The notes beneath the pieces are model-generated. The model saw only the letters and a list, made by a program, of their open reading frames with translations, was not told where the DNA came from and did no database searches. From assembly GCA_019096065.1 (NCBI GenBank), contig JAGUCH010000008.1:3415001-3479000 (forward strand): 64,000 bases of DNA, given 5' to 3'. Source of the DNA: Paracyclopina nana. Taxonomy: Eukaryota > Arthropoda > Copepoda > Cyclopoida > Cyclopettidae. Made by a program: the position numbers and the translations under genes. The stretch's first letter is position 1; every line of letters starts with the position of its first letter. This document shows, piece by piece, positions 21,844 to 36,800 of the stretch.

Positions 21844-24800
21844 TTGCTCAGTCTCAACCAGGACATTAGGAGCTTGGTTTGGTTGCTTCATACCCAAGTG
21901 GCTATCTCAGCTTTTAGGGGTGCTCACCTCAGCACCTTCTCAAATATTACTGAGCAGGCTGAGCTGCAATCCATTGGTGGTTCCTGAAAGTCCACCAAAA
22001 ACTGAGACACTTTTACTTCATAGTCCACCCAGTATCTCAGCCCCCTGGCTCAGCATTAATTTTTGAAAAGTGCACTTTTTGCACCCCTTGCACCATTTAT
22101 TGCTCAGTGCTGAGAGGCCCAATCAAAAAACTGATTGCTCAGTCTCAACCAGGACATTAGGAGCTTGGTTTGGTCGCTTCATACCCAAGTGGCTATCTCA
22201 GCTTTTAGGGGTGCTCACCTCAGCACCTTCTCAAATATTACTGAGCAGGCTGAGCTGCAATCCATTGGTGGGTCCTGAAAGTCCACCAAAAACTGAGACA
22301 CTTTTACTTAATAGTCCACCCAGTATCTCAGCCCCCTGGCTCAGCATTAATTTTTGAAAAGTGCACTTTTTGCACCCCTTGCACCATTTATTGCTCAGTG
22401 CTGAGAGGCCCAATCAAAAAACTGATTGCTCAGTCTCAACCAGGACATTAGGAGCTTGGTTTGGTCGCTTCATACCCAAGTGGCTATCTCAGCTTTTAGG
22501 GGTGCTCACCTCAGCACCTTCTCAAATATTACTGAGCAGGCTGAGCTGCAATCCATTGGTGGGTCCTGAAAGTCCACCAAAAACTGAGACACTTTTACTT
22601 CATAGTCCACTCAGTATCTCAGCCCCCTGGCTCAGCATTAATTTTTGAAAAGTGCACTTTTTGCACCCCTTGCACCATTTATTGCTCAGTGCTGAGAGGC
22701 CCAATCAAAAAACTGATTGCTCAGTCTCAACCAGGACATTAGGAGCTTGGTTTGGTTGCTTCATACCCAAGTGGCTATCTCAGCTTTTAGGGGTGCTCAC
22801 CTCAGCACCTTCTCAAATATTACTGAGCAGGCTGAGCTGCAATCCATTGGTGGGTCCTGAAAGTCCACCAAAAACTGAGACACTTTTACTTCATAGTCCA
22901 CCCAGTATCTCAGCCCCCTGGCTCAGCATTAATTTTTGAAAAGTGCACTTTTTGCACCCCTTGCACCATTTATTGCTCAGTGCTGAGAGGCCCAATAAAA
23001 AACTGATTGCTCAGTCTCAACCAGGACATTAGGAGCTTGGTTTGGTCGCTTCATACCCAAGTGGCTATCTCAGCTTTTAGGGGTGCTCACCTCAGCACCT
23101 TCTCAAATATTACTGAGCAGGCTGAGCTGCAATCCATTGGTGGGTCCTGAAAGTCCACCAAAAACTGAGACACTTTTACTTAATAGTCCACCCAGTATCT
23201 CAGCCCCCTGGCTCAGCATTAATTTTTGAAAAGTGCACTTTTTGCACCCCTTGCACCATTTATTGCTCAGTGCTGAGAGGCCCAATCAAAAAACTGATTG
23301 CTCAGTCTCAACCAGGACATTAGGAGCTTGGTTTGGTCGCTTCATACCCAAGTGGCTATCTCAGCTTTTAGGGGTGCTCACCTCAGCACCTTCTCAAATA
23401 TTACTGAGCAGGCTGAGCTGCAATCCATTGGTGGGTCCTGAAAGTCCACCAAAAACTGAGACACTTTTACTTCATAGTCCACTCAGTATCTCAGCCCCCT
23501 GGCTCAGCATTAATTTTTGAAAAGTGCACTTTTTGCACCCCTTGCACCATTTATTGCTCAGTGCTGAGAGGCCCAATCCAAATACTGATAAGGGGTGCTC
23601 ACCTCAGCACCTTCTCAAATATTACTGAGCAGGCTGAGCTGCAATCCATTGGTGGTTCCTGAAAGTCCACCAAAAACTGAGACACTTTTACTTCATAGTC
23701 CACTCAGTATCTCAGCCCCCTGGCTCAGCATTAATTTTTGAAAAGTGCACTTTTTGCACCCCTTGCACCATTTATTGCTCAGTGCTGAGAGGCCCAATCA
23801 AAAAACTGATTGCTCAGTCTCAACCAGGACATTAGGAGCTTGGTTTGGTCGCTTCATACCCAAGTGGCTATCTCAGCTTTTAGGGGTGCTCACCTCAGCA
23901 CCTTCTCAAATATTACTGAGCAGGCTGAGCTGCAATCCATTGGTGGGTCCTGAAAGTCCACCAAAAACTGAGACACTTTTACTTCATAGTCCACTCAGTA
24001 TCTCAGCCCCCTGGCTCAGCATTAATTTTTGAAAAGTGCACTTTTTGCACCCCTTGCACCATTTATTGCTCAGTGCTGAGAGGCCCAATCCAAATACTGA
24101 TAAGGGGTGCTCACCTCAGCACCTTCTCAAATATTACTGAGCAGGCTGAGCTGCAATCCATTGGTGGTTCCTGAAAGTCCACCAAAAACTGAGACACTTT
24201 TACTTCATAGTCCACTCAATATCTCAGCCCCCTGGCTCAGCATTAATTTTTGAAAAGTGCACTTTTTGTACCCCTTGCACCATTTATTGCTCAGTGCTGA
24301 GAGGCCCAATCAAAAAACTGATTGCTCAGTCTCAACCAGGACATTAGGAGCTTGGTTTGGTTGCTTCATACCCAAGTGGCTATCTCAGCTTTTAGGGGTG
24401 CTCACCTCAGCACCTTCTCAAATATTACTGAGCAGGCTGAGCTGCAATCCATTGGTGGGTCCTGAAAGTCCACCAAAAACTGAGACACTTTTACTTCATA
24501 GTCCACTCAGTATCTCAGCCCCCTGGCTCAGCATTAATTTTTGAAAAGTGCACTTTTTGCACCCCTTGCACCATTTATTGCTCAGTGCTGAGAGGCCCAA
24601 TCAAAAAACTGATTGCTCAGTCTCAACCAGGACATTAGGAGCTTGGTTTGGTTGCTTCATACCCAAGTGGCTATCTCAGCTTTTAGGGGTGCTCACCTCA
24701 GCACCTTCTCAAATATTACTGAGCAGGGTGAGCTGCAATCCATTGGTGGGTCCTGAAAGTCCACCATAAACTGAGACACTTTTACTTCATAGTCCACTCA

Positions 24801-27800
24801 GTATCTCAGCCCCCTGGCTCAGCATTAATTTTTGAAAAGTGCACTTTTTGCACCCCTTGCACCATTTATTGCTCAGTGCTGAGAGGCCCAATCAAAAAAC
24901 TGATTGCTCAGTCTCAACCAGGACATTAGGAGCTTGGTTTGGTCGCTTCATACCCAAGTGGCTATCTCAGCTTTTAGTGGTGCTCACCTCAGCACCTTCT
25001 CAAATATTACTGAGCAGGGTGAGCTGCAATCCATTGGTGGGTCCTGAAAGTCCACCAAAAACTGAGACACTTTTACTTCATAGTCCACTCAGTATCTCAG
25101 CCCCCTGGCTCAGCATTAATTTTTGAAAAGTGCACTTTTTGCACCCCTTGCACCATTTATTGCTCAGTGCTGAGAGGCCCAATCAAAAAACTGATTGCTC
25201 AGTCTCAACCAGGACATTAGGAGCTTGGTTTGGTTGCTTCATACCCAAGTGGCTATCTCAGCTTTTAGGGGTGCTCACCTCAGCACCTTCTCAAATATTA
25301 CTGAGCAGGCTGAGCTGCAATCCATTGGTGGGTCCTGAAAGTCCACCAAAAACTGAGACACTTTTACTTCATAGTCCACTCAGTATCTCAGCCCCCTGGC
25401 TCAGCATTAATTTTTGAAAAGTGCACTTTTTGCACCCCTTGCACCATTTATTGCTCAGTGCTGAGAGGCCCAATCAAAAAACTGATTGCTCAGTCTCAAC
25501 CAGGACATTAGGAGCTTGGTTTGGTCGCTTCATACCCAAGTGGCTATCTCAGCTTTTAGGGGTGCTCACCTCAGCACCTTCTCAAATATTACTGAGCAGG
25601 CTGAGCTGCAATCCATTGGTGGGTCCTGAAAGTCCACCAAAAACTGAGACACTTTTACTTCATAGTCCACTCAGTATCTCAGCCCCCTGGCTCAGCATTA
25701 ATTTTTGAAAAGTGCACTTTTTGCACCCCTTGCACCATTTATTGCTCAGTGCTGAGAGGCCCAATCAAAAAACTGATTGCTCAGTCTCAACCAGGACATT
25801 AGGAGCTTGGTTTGGTCGCTTCATACCCAAGTGGCTATCTCAGCTTTTAGGGGTGCTCACCTCAGCACCTTCTCAAATATTACTGAGCAGGCTGAGCTGC
25901 AATCCATTGGTGGGTCCTGAAAGTCCACCAAAAACTGAGACACTTTTACTTCATAGTCCACTCAGTATCTCAGCCCCCTGGCTCAGCATTAATTTTTGAA
26001 AAGTGCACTTTTTGCACCCCTTGCACCATTTATTGCTCAGTGCTGAGAGGCCCAATCAAAAAACTGATTGCTCAGTCTCAACCAGGACATTAGGAGCTTG
26101 GTTTGGTCGCTTCATACCCAAGTGGCTATCTCAGCTTTTAGGGGTGCTCACCTCAGCACCTTCTCAAATATTACTGAGCAGGCTGAGCTGCAATCCATTG
26201 GTGGGTCCTGAAAGTCCACCAAAAACTGAGACACTTTTACTTCATAGTCCACTCAGTATCTCAGCCCCCTGGCTCAGCATTAATTTTTGAAAAGTGCACT
26301 TTTTGCACCCCTTGCACCATTTATTGCTCAGTGCTGAGAGGCCCAATCAAAAAACTGATTGCTCAGTCTCAACCAGGACATTAGGAGCTTGGTTTGGTCG
26401 CTTCATACCCAAGTGGCTATCTCAGCTTTTAGGGGTGCTCACCTCAGCACCTTCTCAAATATTACTGAGCAGGCTGAGCTGCAATCCATTGGTGGATCCT
26501 GAAAGTCCAACAAAAACTGAGACACTTTTACTTCATAGTCCACTCAGTATCTCAGCCCCCTGGCTCAGCATTAATTTTTGAAAAGTGTACTTTTTGCACC
26601 CCTTGCACCATTTATTGCTCAGTGCTGAGAAGCCCAATCAAAAAACTGATTGCTCAGTCTCAACCAGGACATTAGGAGCTTGGTTTGGTCGCTTCATACC
26701 CAAGTGGCTATCTCAGCTTTTAGGGGTGCTCACCTCAGCACCTTCTCAAATATTACTGAGCAGGCTGAGCTGCAATCCATTGGTGGGTCCTGAAAGTCCA
26801 CCAAAAACTGAGACACTTTTACTTCATAGTCCACTCAGTATCTCAGCCCCCTGGCTCAGCATTAATTTTTGAAAAGTGCACTTTTTGCACCCCTTGCACC
26901 ATTTATTGCTCAGTGCTGAGAGGCCCAATCAAAAAACTGATTGCTCAGTCTCAACCAGGACATTAGGAGCTTGGTTTGGTCGCTTCATACCCAAGTGGCT
27001 ATCTCAGCTTTTAGGGGTGCTCACCTCAGCACCTTCTCAAATATTACTGAGCAGGCTGAGCTGCAATCCATTGGTGGGTCCTGAAAGTCCACCAAAAACT
27101 GAGACACTTTTACTTCATAGTCCACTCAGTATCTCAGCCCCCTGGCTCAGCATTAATTTTTGAAAAGTGCACTTTTTGCACCCCTTGCACCATTTATTGC
27201 TCAGTGCTGAGAGGCCCAATCAAAAAACTGATTGCTCAGTCTCAACCAGGACATTAGGAGCTTGGTTTGGTCGCTTCATACCCAAGTGGCTATCTCAGCT
27301 TTCTCACCTCAGCACCTTCTCAAATATTACTGAGCAGGCTGAGCTGCAATCCATTGGTGGGTCCTGAAAGTCCACCAAAAACTGAGACACTTTTACTTCA
27401 TAGTCCACTCAGTATCTCAGCCCCCTGGCTCAAGCATTAATTTTTGAAAAGTGCACTTTTTGCGCCCCTTGCACCATTTATTGCTCAGTGCTGAGAGGCC
27501 CAATCAAAAAACTGATTGCTCAGTTTCAACCAGGACATTAGGAGCTTGGTTTGGTCGCTTCATACCCAAGTGGCTATCTCAGCTTTTAGGGGTGCTCACC
27601 TCAGCACCTTCTCAAATATTACTGAGCAGGCTGAGCTGCAATCCATTGGTGGATCCTGAAAGTCCACAAAAAACTGAGACACTTTTACTTCATAGTCCAC
27701 TCAGTATCTCAGCCCCCTGGCTCAGCATTAATTTTTGAAAAGTGCACTTTTTGCACCCCTTGCACCATTTATTGCTCAGTGCTGAGAGGCCCAATCAAAA

Positions 27801-30800
27801 AACTGATTGCTCAGTCTCAACCAGGACATTAGGAGCTTGGTTTGGTCGCTTCATACCCAAGTGGCTATCTCAGCTTTTAGGGGTGCTCACCTCAGCACCT
27901 TCTCAAATATTACTGAGCAGGCTGAGCTGCAATCCATTGGTGGATCCTGAAAGTCCACCAAAAACTGAGACACTTTTACTTCATAGTCCACTCAGTATCT
28001 CAGCCCCCTGGCTCAGCATTAATTTTTGAAAAGTGCACTTTTTGCACCCCTTGCACCATTTATTGCTCACTGCTGAGAGGCCCAATCAAAAAACTGATTG
28101 CTCAGTCTCAACCAGGGCATTAGTAGCTTGGTTTGGTCGCTTTAATACCCAAGTGGCTATCTCAGCTTTTAGGGGTGCTCACCTCAGCACCTTCTCAAAT
28201 ATTACTGAGCAGGCTGAGCTGCAATCCATTGGTGGGTCCTGAAAGTCCACCAAAAACTGAGACACTTTTACTTCATAGTCCACTCAGTATCTCAGCCCCC
28301 TGGCTCAGCATTAATTTTTGAAAAGTGCACTTTTTGCACCCCTTGCACCATTTATTGCTCAGTGCTGAGAGGCCCAATCAAAAAACTGATTGCTCAGTCT
28401 CAACCAGGACATTAGGAGCTTGGTTTGGTCGCTTCATACCCAAGTGGCTATCTCAGCTTTTAGGGGTGCTCACCTCAGCACCTTCTCAAATATTACTGAG
28501 CAGGCTGAGCTGCAATCCATTGGTGGGTCCTGAAAGTCCACCAAAAACTGAGACACTTTTACTTCATAGTCCACTCAGTATCTCAGCCCCCTGGCTCAGC
28601 ATTAATTTTTGAAAAGTGCACTTTTTGCACCCCTTGCACCATTTATTGCTCAGTGCTGAGAGGCCCAATCAAAAAACTGATTGCTCAGTCTCAACCAGGA
28701 CATTAGGAGCTTGGTTTGGTCGCTTCATACCCAAGTGGCTATCTCAGCTTTTAGGGGTGCTCACCTCAGCACCTTCTCAAATATTACTGAGCAGGCTGAG
28801 CTGCAATCCATTGGTGGGTCCTGAAAGTCCACCAAAAACTGAGACACTTTTACTTCATAGTCCACTCAGTATCTCAGCCCCCTGGCTCAGCATTAATTTT
28901 TGAAAAGTGCACTTTTTGTACCCCTTGCACCATTTATTGCTCAGTGCTGAGAGGCCCAATCAAAAAACTGATTGCTCAGTCTCAACCAGGACATTAGGAG
29001 CTTGGTTTGGTTGCTTCATACCCAAGTGGCTATTTCAGCTTTTAGGGGTGCTCACCTCAGCACCTTCTCAAATATTACTGAGCAGGCTGAGCTGCAATCC
29101 ATTGGTGGGTCCTGAAAGTCCACCAAAAACTGAGACACTTTTACTTCATAGTCCACCCAGTATCTCAGCCCCCTGGCTCAGCATTAATTTTTGAAAAGTG
29201 CACTTTTTGCACCCCTTGCACCATTTATTGCTCAGTGCTGAGAGGCCCAATCAAAAAACTGATTGCTCAGTCTCAACCAGGACATTAGGAGCTTGGTTTG
29301 GTCGCTTCATACCCAAGTGGCTATCTCAGCTTTTAGGGGTGCTCACCTCAGCACCTTCTCAAATATTACTGAGCAGGCTGAGCTGCAATCCATTGGTGGG
29401 TCCTGAAAGTCCACCAAAAACTGAGACACTTTTACTTCATAGTCCACTCAGTATCTCAGCCCCCTGGCTCAGCATTAATTTTTGAAAAGTGCACTTTTTG
29501 CACCCCTTGCACCATTTATTGCTCAGTGCTGAGAGGCCCAATCAAAAAACTGATTGCTCAGTCTCAACCAGGACATTAGGAGCTTGGTTTGGTCGCTTCA
29601 TACCCAAGTGGCTATCTCAGCTTTTAGGGGTGCTCACCTCAGCACCTTCTCAAATATTACTGAGCAGGCTGAGCTGCAATCCATTGGTGGGTCCTGAAAG
29701 TCCACCAAAAACTGAGACACTTTTACTTCATAGTCCACCCAGTATCTCAGCCCCCTGGCTCAGCATTAATTTTTGAAAAGTGCACTTTTTGCACCCCTTG
29801 CACCATTTATTGCTCAGTGCTGAGAGGCCCAATCAAACCACTGATTGCTCAGTCTCAACCAGGACATTAGGAGCTTGGTTTGGTCGCTTCATACCCAAGT
29901 GGCTATCTCAGCTTTTAGGGGTGCTCACCTCAGCACCTTCTCAAATATTACTGAGCAGGCTGAGCTGCAATCCATTGGTGGGTCCTGAAAGTCCACCAAA
30001 AACTGAGACACTTTTACTTCATAGTCCACTCAGTATCTCAGCCCCCTGGCTCAGCATTAATTTTTGAAAAGTGCACTTTTGCACCCCTTGCACCATTTAT
30101 TGCTCAGTGCTGAGAGGCCCAATCAAAAACTGATTGCTCAGTCTCAACCAGGACATTAGGAGCTTGGTTTGGTCGCTTCATACCCAAGTGGCTATCTCAG
30201 CTTTTAGGGGTGCTCACCTCAGCACCTTCTCAAATATTACTGAGCAGGCTGAGCTGCAATCCATTGGTGGGTCCTGAAAGTCCACCAAAAACTGAGACAC
30301 TTTTACTTCATAGTCCACCCAGTATCTCAGCCCCTGGCTCAGCATTAATTTTTGAAAAGTGCACTTTTTGCACCCCTTTCACCATTTATTGCTCAGTGCT
30401 GAGAGGCCCATCCAAAAACTGATTGCTCAGTCTCAACCAGGACATTAGGAGCTTGGTTTGGTCGCTTCATACCCAAGTGGCTATCTCAGCTTTTAGGGTG
30501 CTCACCTCAGCACCTTCTCAAATATTACTGAGCAGGCTGAGCTGCAATCCATTGGTGGATCCTGAAGGTCCACCAAAAACTGAGACACTTTTACTTCATA
30601 GTCCACTCAGTATCTCAGCCCCCTGGCTCAGCATTAATTTTTGAAAAAATCAGATTGCACCATTTATTGCTCAGTGCTGAGAGGCCCAATCAAAAAACTG
30701 ATTGCTCAGTCTCAACCAGGACATTAGGAGCTTGGTTTGGTCGCTTCATACCCAAGTGGCTATCTCAGCTTTTAGGGGTGCTCACCTCAGCACCTTCTCA

Positions 30801-33800
30801 AATATTACTGAGCAGGCTGAGCTGCAATCCATTGGTGGGTCCTGAAAGTCCACCAAAAACTGAGACACTTTTACTTCATAGTCCACTCAGTATCTCAGCC
30901 CCCTGGCTCAGCATTAATTTTTGAAAAGTGCACTTTTGCACCCCTTGCACCATTTATTGCTCAGTGCTGAGAGGCCCAATCAAAAAACTGATTGCTCAGT
31001 CTCAACCAGGACATTAGGAGCTTGGTTTGGTCGCTTCATACCCAAGTGGCTATCTCAGCTTTTAGGGGTGCTCACCTCAGCACCTTCTCAAATATTACTG
31101 AGCAGGCTGAGCTGCAATCCATTGGTGGGTCCTGAAAGTCCACCAAAAACTGAGACACTTTTACTTCATAGTCCACCCAGTATCTCAGCCCCCTGGCTCA
31201 GCATTAATTTTTGAAAAGTGCACTTTTTGCACCCCTTGCACCATTTATTGCTCAGTGCTGAGAGGCCCAATCAAAAAACTGATTGCTCAGTCTCAACCAG
31301 GACATTAGGAGCTTGGTTTGGTCGCTTCATACCCAAGTGGCTATCTCAGCTTTTAGGGGTGCTCACCTCAGCACCTTCTCAAATATTACTGAGCAGGCTG
31401 AGCTGCAATCCATTGGTGGGTCCTGAAAGTCCACCAAAAACTGAGACACTTTTACTTCATAGTCCACTCAGTATCTCAGCCCCCTGGCTCAGCATTAATT
31501 TTTGAAAAGTGCACTTTTTGCACCCCTTGCACCATTTATTGCTCAGTGCTGAGAGGCCCAATCAAAAAACTGATTGCTCAGTCTCAACCAGGACATTAGG
31601 AGCTTGGTTTGGTCGCTTCATACCCAAGTGGCTATCTCAGCTTTTAGGGGTGCTCACCTCAGCACCTTCTCAAATATTACTGAGCAGGCTGAGCTGCAAT
31701 CCATTGGTGGGTCCTGAAAGTCCACCAAAAACTGAGACACTTTTACTTCATAGTCCACTCAGTATCTCAGCCCCCTGGCTCAGCATTAATTTTTGAAAAG
31801 TGCACTTTTTGCACCCCTTGCACCATTTATTGCTCAGTGCTGAGAGGCCCAATCAAAAAACTGATTGCTCAGTCTCAACCAGGACATTAGGAGCTTGGTT
31901 TGGTCGCTTCATACCCAAGTGGCTATCTCAGCTTTTAGGGGTGCTCACCTCAGCACCTTCTCAAATATTACTGAGCAGGCTGAGCTGCAATCCATTGGTG
32001 GGTCCTGAAAGTCCACCAAAAACTGAGACACTTTTACTTCATAGTCCACTCAGTATCTCAGCCCCCTGGCTCAGCATTAATTTTTGAAAAGTGCACTTTT
32101 TGCACCCCTTGCACCATTTATTGCTCAGTGCTGAGAGGCCCAATCAAAAAACTGATTGCTCAGTCTCAACCAGGACATTAGGAGCTTGGTTTGGTCGCTT
32201 CATACCCAAGTGGCTATCTCAGCTTTTAGGGGTGCTCACCTCAGCACCTTCTCAAATATTACTGAGCAGGCTGAGCTGCAATCCATTGGTGGGTCCTGAA
32301 AGTCCACCAAAAACTGAGACACTTTTACTTCATAGTCCACTCAGTATCTCAGCCCCCTGGCTCAGCATTAATTTTTGAAAAGTGCACTTTTTGCACCCCT
32401 TGCACCATTTATTGCTCAGTGCTGAGAGGCCCAATCAAAAAACTGATTGCTCAGTCTCAACCAGGACATTAGGAGCTTGGTTTGGTCGCTTCATACCCAA
32501 GTGGCTATCTCAGCTTTTAGGGGTGCTCACCTCAGCACCTTCTCAAATATTACTGAGCAGGCTGAGCTGCAATCCATTGGTGGGTCCTGAAAGTCCACCA
32601 AAAACTGAGACACTTTTACTTCATAATTTTTGAAAAGTGCACTTTTTGCACCCCTTGCACCATTTATTGCTCAGTGCTGAGAGGCCCAATCAAAAAACTG
32701 ATTGCTCAGTCTCAACCAGGACATTAGGAGCTTGGTTTGGTCGCTTCATACCCAAGTGGCTATCTCAGCTTTTAGGGGTGCTCACCTCAGCACCTTCTCA
32801 AATATTACTGAGCAGGCTGAGCTGCAATCCATTGGTGGGTCCTGAAAGTCCACCAAAAACTGAGACACTTTTACTTCATAGTCCACTCAGTATCTCAGCC
32901 CCCTGGCTCAGCATTAATTTTTGAAAAGTGCACTTTTTGCACCCCTTGCACCATTTATTGCTCAGTGCTGAGAGGCCCAATCAAAAAACTGATTGCTCAG
33001 TCTCAACCAGGACATTAGGAGCTTGGTTTGGTCGCTTCATACCCAAGTGGCTATCTCAGCTTTTAGGGGTGCTCACCTCAGCACCTTCTCAAATATTACT
33101 GAGCAGGCTGAGCTGCAATCCATTGGTGGATCCTGAAAGTCCAACAAAAACTGAGACACTTTTACTTCATAGTCCACTCAGTATCTCAGCCCCCTGGCTC
33201 AGCATTAATTTTTGAAAAGTGTACTTTTTGCACCCCTTGCACCATTTATTGCTCAGTGCTGAGAGGCCCAATCAAAAAACTGATTGCTCAGTCTCAACCA
33301 GGACATTAGGAGCTTGGTTTGGTTGCTTCATACCCAAGTGGCTATCTCAGCTTTTAGGGGTGCTCACCTCAGCACCTTCTCAAATATTACTGAGCAGGCT
33401 GAGCTGCAATCCATTGGTGGATCCTGAAAGTCCACAAAAAACTGAGAGACTTTTACTTCATAGTCCACTCAGTATCTCAGCCCCCTGGCTCAGCATTAAT
33501 TTTTGAAAAAAGGCACTTTTGGCACCCCTTGCATCATTTATTGCTCAGTGCTGAGAGGCCCAATAAAAACTGATTGCTCAGTCTCAACCAGGACATTAGG
33601 AGCTTGGTTTGGTTGCTTCATACCCAAGTGGCTATCTCAGCTTTTAGGGTGCTCACCTCAGCACCTCCTCAAATATTACTGAGCAGGCTGAGCTGCAATC
33701 CATTGGTGGGTCCTGCAAGTCCACCAAAAACTGAGACACTTTACTTCATAGTTCACTCAGTATCTCAGCATTAATTTTTGAAAAGTGCACTTTTTGCACC

Positions 33801-36800
33801 CCTTGCACCATTTATTGCTCAGTGCTGAGAGGCCCAATCAAAAAACTGATTGCTCAGTCTCAACCAGGACATTAGGAGCTTGGTTTGGTTGCTTCATACC
33901 CAAGTGGCTATCTCAGCTTTTAGGGGCTCTCACCTCAGCACCTTCTCAAATATTACTGAGCAGGCTGAGCTGCAATCCATTGGTGGGTCCTGAAAGTCCA
34001 CCAAAAACTGAGACACTTTTACTTCATAGTCCACTCAGTATCTCAGCCCCCTGGCTCAGCATTAATTTTTGAAAAGTGTACTTTTTGCACCCCTTGCACC
34101 ATTTATTGCTCAGTGCTGAGAGGCCCAATCAAAAAACTGATTGCTCAGTCTCAACCAGGACATTAGGAGCTTGGTTTGGTCGCTTCATACCCAAGTGGCT
34201 ATCTCAGCTTTTAGGGGTGCTCACCTCAGCACCTTCTCAAATATTACTGAGCAGGCTGAGCTGCAATCCATTGGTGGGTCCTGAAAGTCCACCAAAAACT
34301 GAGACACTTTTACTTCATAGTCCACTCAGTATCTCAGCCCCCTGGCTCAGCATTAATTTTTGAAAAGTGCACTTTTTGTACCCCTTGCACCATTTATTGC
34401 TCAGTGCTGAGAGGCCCAATCAAAAAACTGATTGCTCAGTCTCAACCAGGACATTAGGAGCTTGGTTTGGTTGCTTCATACCCAAGTGGCTATTTCAGCT
34501 TTTAGGGGTGCTCACCTCAGCACCTTCTCAAATATTACTGAGCAGGCTGAGCTGCAATCCATTGGTGGGTCCTGAAAGTCCACCAAAAACTGAGACACTT
34601 TTACTTCATAGTCCACCCAGTATCTCAGCCCCCTGGCTCAGCATTAATTTTTGAAAAGTGCACTTTTTGCACCCCTTGCACCATTTATTGCTCAGTGCTG
34701 AGAGGCCCAATCAAAAAACTGATTGCTCAGTCTCAACCAGGACATTAGGAGCTTGGTTTGGTCGCTTCATACCCAAGTGGCTATCTCAGCTTTTTTGGTG
34801 CTCACCTCAGCACCTTCTCAAATATTACTGAGCAGGCTGAGCTGCAATCCATTGGTGGGTCCTGAAAGTCCACCAAAAACTGAGACACTTTTACTTCATA
34901 GTCCACTCAGTATCTCAGCCCCCTGGCTCAGCATTAATTTTTGAAAAGTGCACTTTTTGCACCCCTTGCACCATTTATTGCTCAGTGCTGAGAGGCCCAA
35001 TCAAAAAACTGATTGCTCAGTCTCAACCAGGACATTAGGAGCTTGGTTTGGTCGCTTCATACCCAAGTGGCTATCTCAGCTTTTAGGGGTGCTCACCTCA
35101 GCACCTTCTCAAATATTACTGAGCAGGCTGAGCTGCAATCCATTGGTGGGTCCTGAAAGTCCACCAAAAACTGAGACACTTTTACTTCATAGTCCACCCA
35201 GTATCTCAGCCCCCTGGCTCAGCATTAATTTTTGAAAAGTGCACTTTTTGCACCCCTTGCACCATTTATTGCTCAGTGCTGAGAGGCCCAATCAAAAAAC
35301 TGATTGCTCAGTCTCAACCAGGACATTAGGAGCTTGGTTTGGTCGCTTCATACCCAAGTGGCTATCTCAGCTTTTAGGGGTGCTCACCTCAGCACCTTCT
35401 CAAATATTACTGAGCAGGCTGAGCTGCAATCCATTGGTGGGTCCTGAAAGTCCACCAAAAACTGAGACACTTTTACTTCATAGTCCACTCAGTATCTCAG
35501 CCCCCTGGCTCAGCATTAATTTTTGAAAAAATCAGATTGCACCATTTATTGCTCAGTGCTGAGAGGCCCAATCAAAAAACTGATTGCTCAGTCTCAACCA
35601 GGACATTAGGAGCTTGGTTTGGTCGCTTCATACCCAAGTGGCTATCTCAGCTTTTAGGGGTGCTCACCTCAGCACCTTCTCAAATATTACTGAGCAGGCT
35701 GAGCTGCAATCCATTGGTGGGTCCTGAAAGTCCACCAAAAACTGAGACACTTTTACTTCATAGTCCACTCAGTATCTCAGCCCCCTGGCTCAGCATTAAT
35801 TTTTGAAAAGTGCACTTTTTGCACCCCTTGCACCATTTATTGCTCAGTGCTGAGAGGCCCAATAAAAAACTGATTGCTCAGTCTCAACCAGGACATTAGG
35901 AGCTTGGTTTGGTCGCTTCATACCCAAGTGGCTATCTCAGCTTTTAGGGGTGCTCACCTCAGCACCTTCTCAAATATTACTGAGCAGGCTGAGCTGCAAT
36001 CCATTGGTGGGTCCTGAAAGTCCACCAAAAACTGAGACACTTTTACTTCATAGTCCACTCAGTATTCAGCATTAATTTTTGAAATGTGCACTTTTTGCAC
36101 CCCTTGCACCATTTATTGCTCAGTGCTGAGAGGCCCAATCAAAAAACTGATTGCTCAGTCTCAACCAGGACATTAGGAGCTTGGTTTGGTCGCTTCATAC
36201 CCAAGTGGCTATCTCAGCTTTTAGGGGTGCTCACCTCAGCACCTTCTCAAATATTACTGAGCAGGCTGAGCTGCAATCCATTGGTGGGTCCTGAAAGTCC
36301 ACCAAAAACTGAGACACTTTTACTTCATAGTCCACTCAGTATCTCAGCCCCCTGGCTCAGCATTAATTTTTGAAAAGTGCACTTTTTGCACCCCTTGCAC
36401 CATTTATTGCTCAGTGCTGAGAGGCCCAATCAAAAAACTGATTGCTCAGTCTCAACCAGGACATTAGGAGCTTGGTTTGGTCGCTTCATACCCAAGTGGC
36501 TATCTCAGCTTTTAGGGGTGCTCACCTCAGCACCTTCTCAAATATTACTGAGCAGGCTGAGCTGCAATCCATTGGTGGGTCCTGAAAGTCCACCAAAAAC
36601 TGAGACACTTTTACTTCATAGTCCACTCAGTATCTCAGCCCCCTGGCTCAGCATTAATTTTTGAAAAGTGCACTTTTTGCACCCCTTGCACCATTTATTA
36701 CTCAGTGCTTAGAGGCCCAATCAAAAAACTGATTGCTCAGTCTCAACCAGGACATTAGGAGCTTGGTTTGGTCGCTTCATACCCAAGTGGCTATCTCAGC

